A DNA stretch of 5,555 nucleotides from JAKIYB01 sp964590255 (GTDB lineage Bacteria > Armatimonadota > Hebobacteria > CAIYQO01), in assembly GCA_964590255.1 (NCBI GenBank), contig CAZPYA010000157.1, positions 1-5,555 on the forward strand, in the 5' to 3' direction. The notes under the pieces are model-generated. The model made no database searches. It saw nothing but the letters and a program-made list of their open reading frames with translations, and was not told the DNA's origin. Made by a program: the position numbers and the translations under genes. Every line of letters begins with the position of its first letter. The stretch's first letter is position 1. Shown in pieces: positions 4,796 to 5,555 of the stretch.

Positions 4796-4844
4796 ATCAT
4801 ATAATCGCATGCACATATTGCCGGGAGATTGCCGAACATGACAG
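4796..4844 (-). promoter_or_regulatory. Candidate promoter of the beta-barrel gene with phased repeats
   Basis: On the minus strand, TATGAT (4801-4796) is a plausible -10, with initiation near 4789 and a leader of about 16 nt. The -35 position (4824-4819) is poor. It is instead covered by two CGGCAAT heptamers (4834-4828 and 4823-4817) spaced 11 bp apart, preceded by CTGTCAT (4844-4838). Direct heptamers at one helical turn in place of a -35 are typical of activator-dependent promoters of OmpR/PhoB-type regulators. Confidence 0.35.
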
Positions 4845-4867
4845 GAAAGTAACGCGTTCCGCGACGG

Positions 4868-5555
4868 TTAAAACAGGTTCGCTTGCCCCGGCATTGTCGA
4901 CTGCCCGGGGATCAACCCGAAGTGCTGGTAGGCCAGCGGCGTAGCTTTGCGCCCGCTGGGGGTGCGACTGAGGAAGCCGATCTTCAGCAAAAACGGCTCG
5001 ACCATATCCACCAGCGTGTCGCTTTCCTCGTTCAGCGTGGCGGCCAGCGCCTCTACGCCCACCGGGCCGCCCTGGTAGAAGTCGATAATAGTGCGCAGCA
5101 GCTTGCGGTCCAGCTCGTCCAGGCCGCGGTTATCCACGCCCAGCGCCACCAACGCCAGGTCGGCCACCTCGCGGGTGATGACGCCGTCCGCCTTCACCTG
5201 GGCGAAGTCGCGCACCCGGCGCAGAATGCGATTGGCGATGCGCGGCGTGCCACGCGAGCGGCGGGCGATCTCCATCGCCCCGTCCGGCTCGGTGGGCACG
5301 CCAAGGATGTGCGCCGACCGGCCGACGATTTTCACCAGCTCCTCGTCGGGATAAAAATCGAGGTGGTAGAAGAGGCCGAAACGCTCGCGCAACGGCGCGG
5401 AGAGCTTGCCGGCGCGGGTGGTCGCCCCCACTAGCGTGAACGGCGCCACCGGCAGCTTGATGCTCTTGGCGAAAGCGCCTTTGTCGATCATGAAGTCGAC
5501 GGAGAAATCCTCCATCGCCGAATACAGATACTCCTCCACGATGCGCGGCAGGCGG
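4868..5555 (-). CDS. ruvB: RuvB, Holliday junction branch-migration ATPase (N-terminus outside)
   Basis: The frame enters from the right edge (RLPRIVEEYLYSAMEDFSVD) and ends at TAA 4870-4868, giving about 228 visible residues of a protein that is usually about 330-350. RuvB forms hexameric rings that, with RuvA, drive branch migration of Holliday junctions. Visible elements in order are FTLVGATTRAG (sensor 1 region, around 5408-5440), LSAPLRERFG (arginine finger), GTPRIANRILRRVRDFA (sensor 2, around 5210-5251), and LDELDRKLLRTIIDFYQGGP with VGVEALAATL (start of the C-terminal winged helix). The last element is LSRTPSGRKATPLAYQHFG. Walker A and most of Walker B lie beyond the window. The C-terminal tail after HFG is about 15 residues. 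No RuvA or RuvC is visible here. Nothing suggests damage. Confidence 0.97.
   Translation of the reverse strand, partial: RLPRIVEEYLYSAMEDFSVDFMIDKGAFAKSIKLPVAPFTLVGATTRAGKLSAPLRERFGLFYHLDFYPDEELVKIVGRSAHILGVPTEPDGAMEIARRSRGTPRIANRILRRVRDFAQVKADGVITREVADLALVALGVDNRGLDELDRKLLRTIIDFYQGGPVGVEALAATLNEESDTLVDMVEPFLLKIGFLSRTPSGRKATPLAYQHFGLIPGQSTMPGQANLF

Noticed and set aside
4845..4867. Terminator for ruvB
   Set aside because: Only a 4-bp GGAA/TTCC pairing and the palindrome AACGCGTT are present, with no T-run; read-through into the beta-barrel gene is possible.
4883..5434. 183-aa open frame on the plus strand opposite ruvB
   Set aside because: An antisense shadow of a certain gene in GC-rich DNA, with no plausible domain and no ribosome site I could support.

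Overview
The window looks like chromosomal DNA from a GC-rich diderm (outer-membrane-bearing) bacterium. A signal-peptide beta-barrel-type protein ending in phenylalanine argues for an outer membrane. Start codons mix ATG and GTG, and several genes have clear GGAGG-type ribosome sites. The phylum cannot be fixed from this sequence; an environmental lineage such as Armatimonadota is possible but is a guess.

Plus strand, 1-3765: four functional units read in one direction. First is the C-terminal part of a medium-chain (zinc-type) dehydrogenase resembling L-sorbose-1-phosphate reductases (SorE/YggP-like). A hairpin terminator follows, then a 233-bp intergenic region with a candidate promoter, an operator-like dyad and a second, inverted copy of the terminator hairpin. 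Next is a complete cysteine-type sulfatase of 507 aa. After it comes a compact hicA-hicB toxin-antitoxin pair with lower GC (hicA is about 50% by hand count) and its own extended -10 promoter. Last is a short-chain dehydrogenase strongly resembling sorbitol-6-phosphate 2-dehydrogenase (SrlD/SorD). SorE-type and SrlD-type enzymes catalyse consecutive steps, L-sorbose-1-P to D-glucitol-6-P to fructose-6-P. The plus-strand block is therefore best read as a sugar/polyol catabolic cluster into which a toxin-antitoxin cassette, and perhaps the sulfatase, has been inserted.

Centre, 3766-3884: a convergent intergenic region with a perfect 15-bp-stem hairpin that should terminate transcription from both sides, and a small hairpin that looks like a tRNA-Thr anticodon arm.

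Minus strand, 5555-3885: ruvB (Holliday-junction helicase; its N-terminus lies outside the window), then an exported beta-barrel-like protein of 217 aa with its own candidate promoter, then a 59-aa protein with two CxxC pairs (zinc-ribbon-like), which is easily missed by gene callers. The last two are 53 bp apart and probably co-transcribed.

I found no CRISPR array, transposase, intact tRNA or rRNA. The least conventional signals are the inverted hairpin pair around the sulfatase leader, the dyad over its candidate promoter, the short direct repeat bounding hicAB, and an 11-bp-phased repeat upstream of the outer-membrane-like gene.
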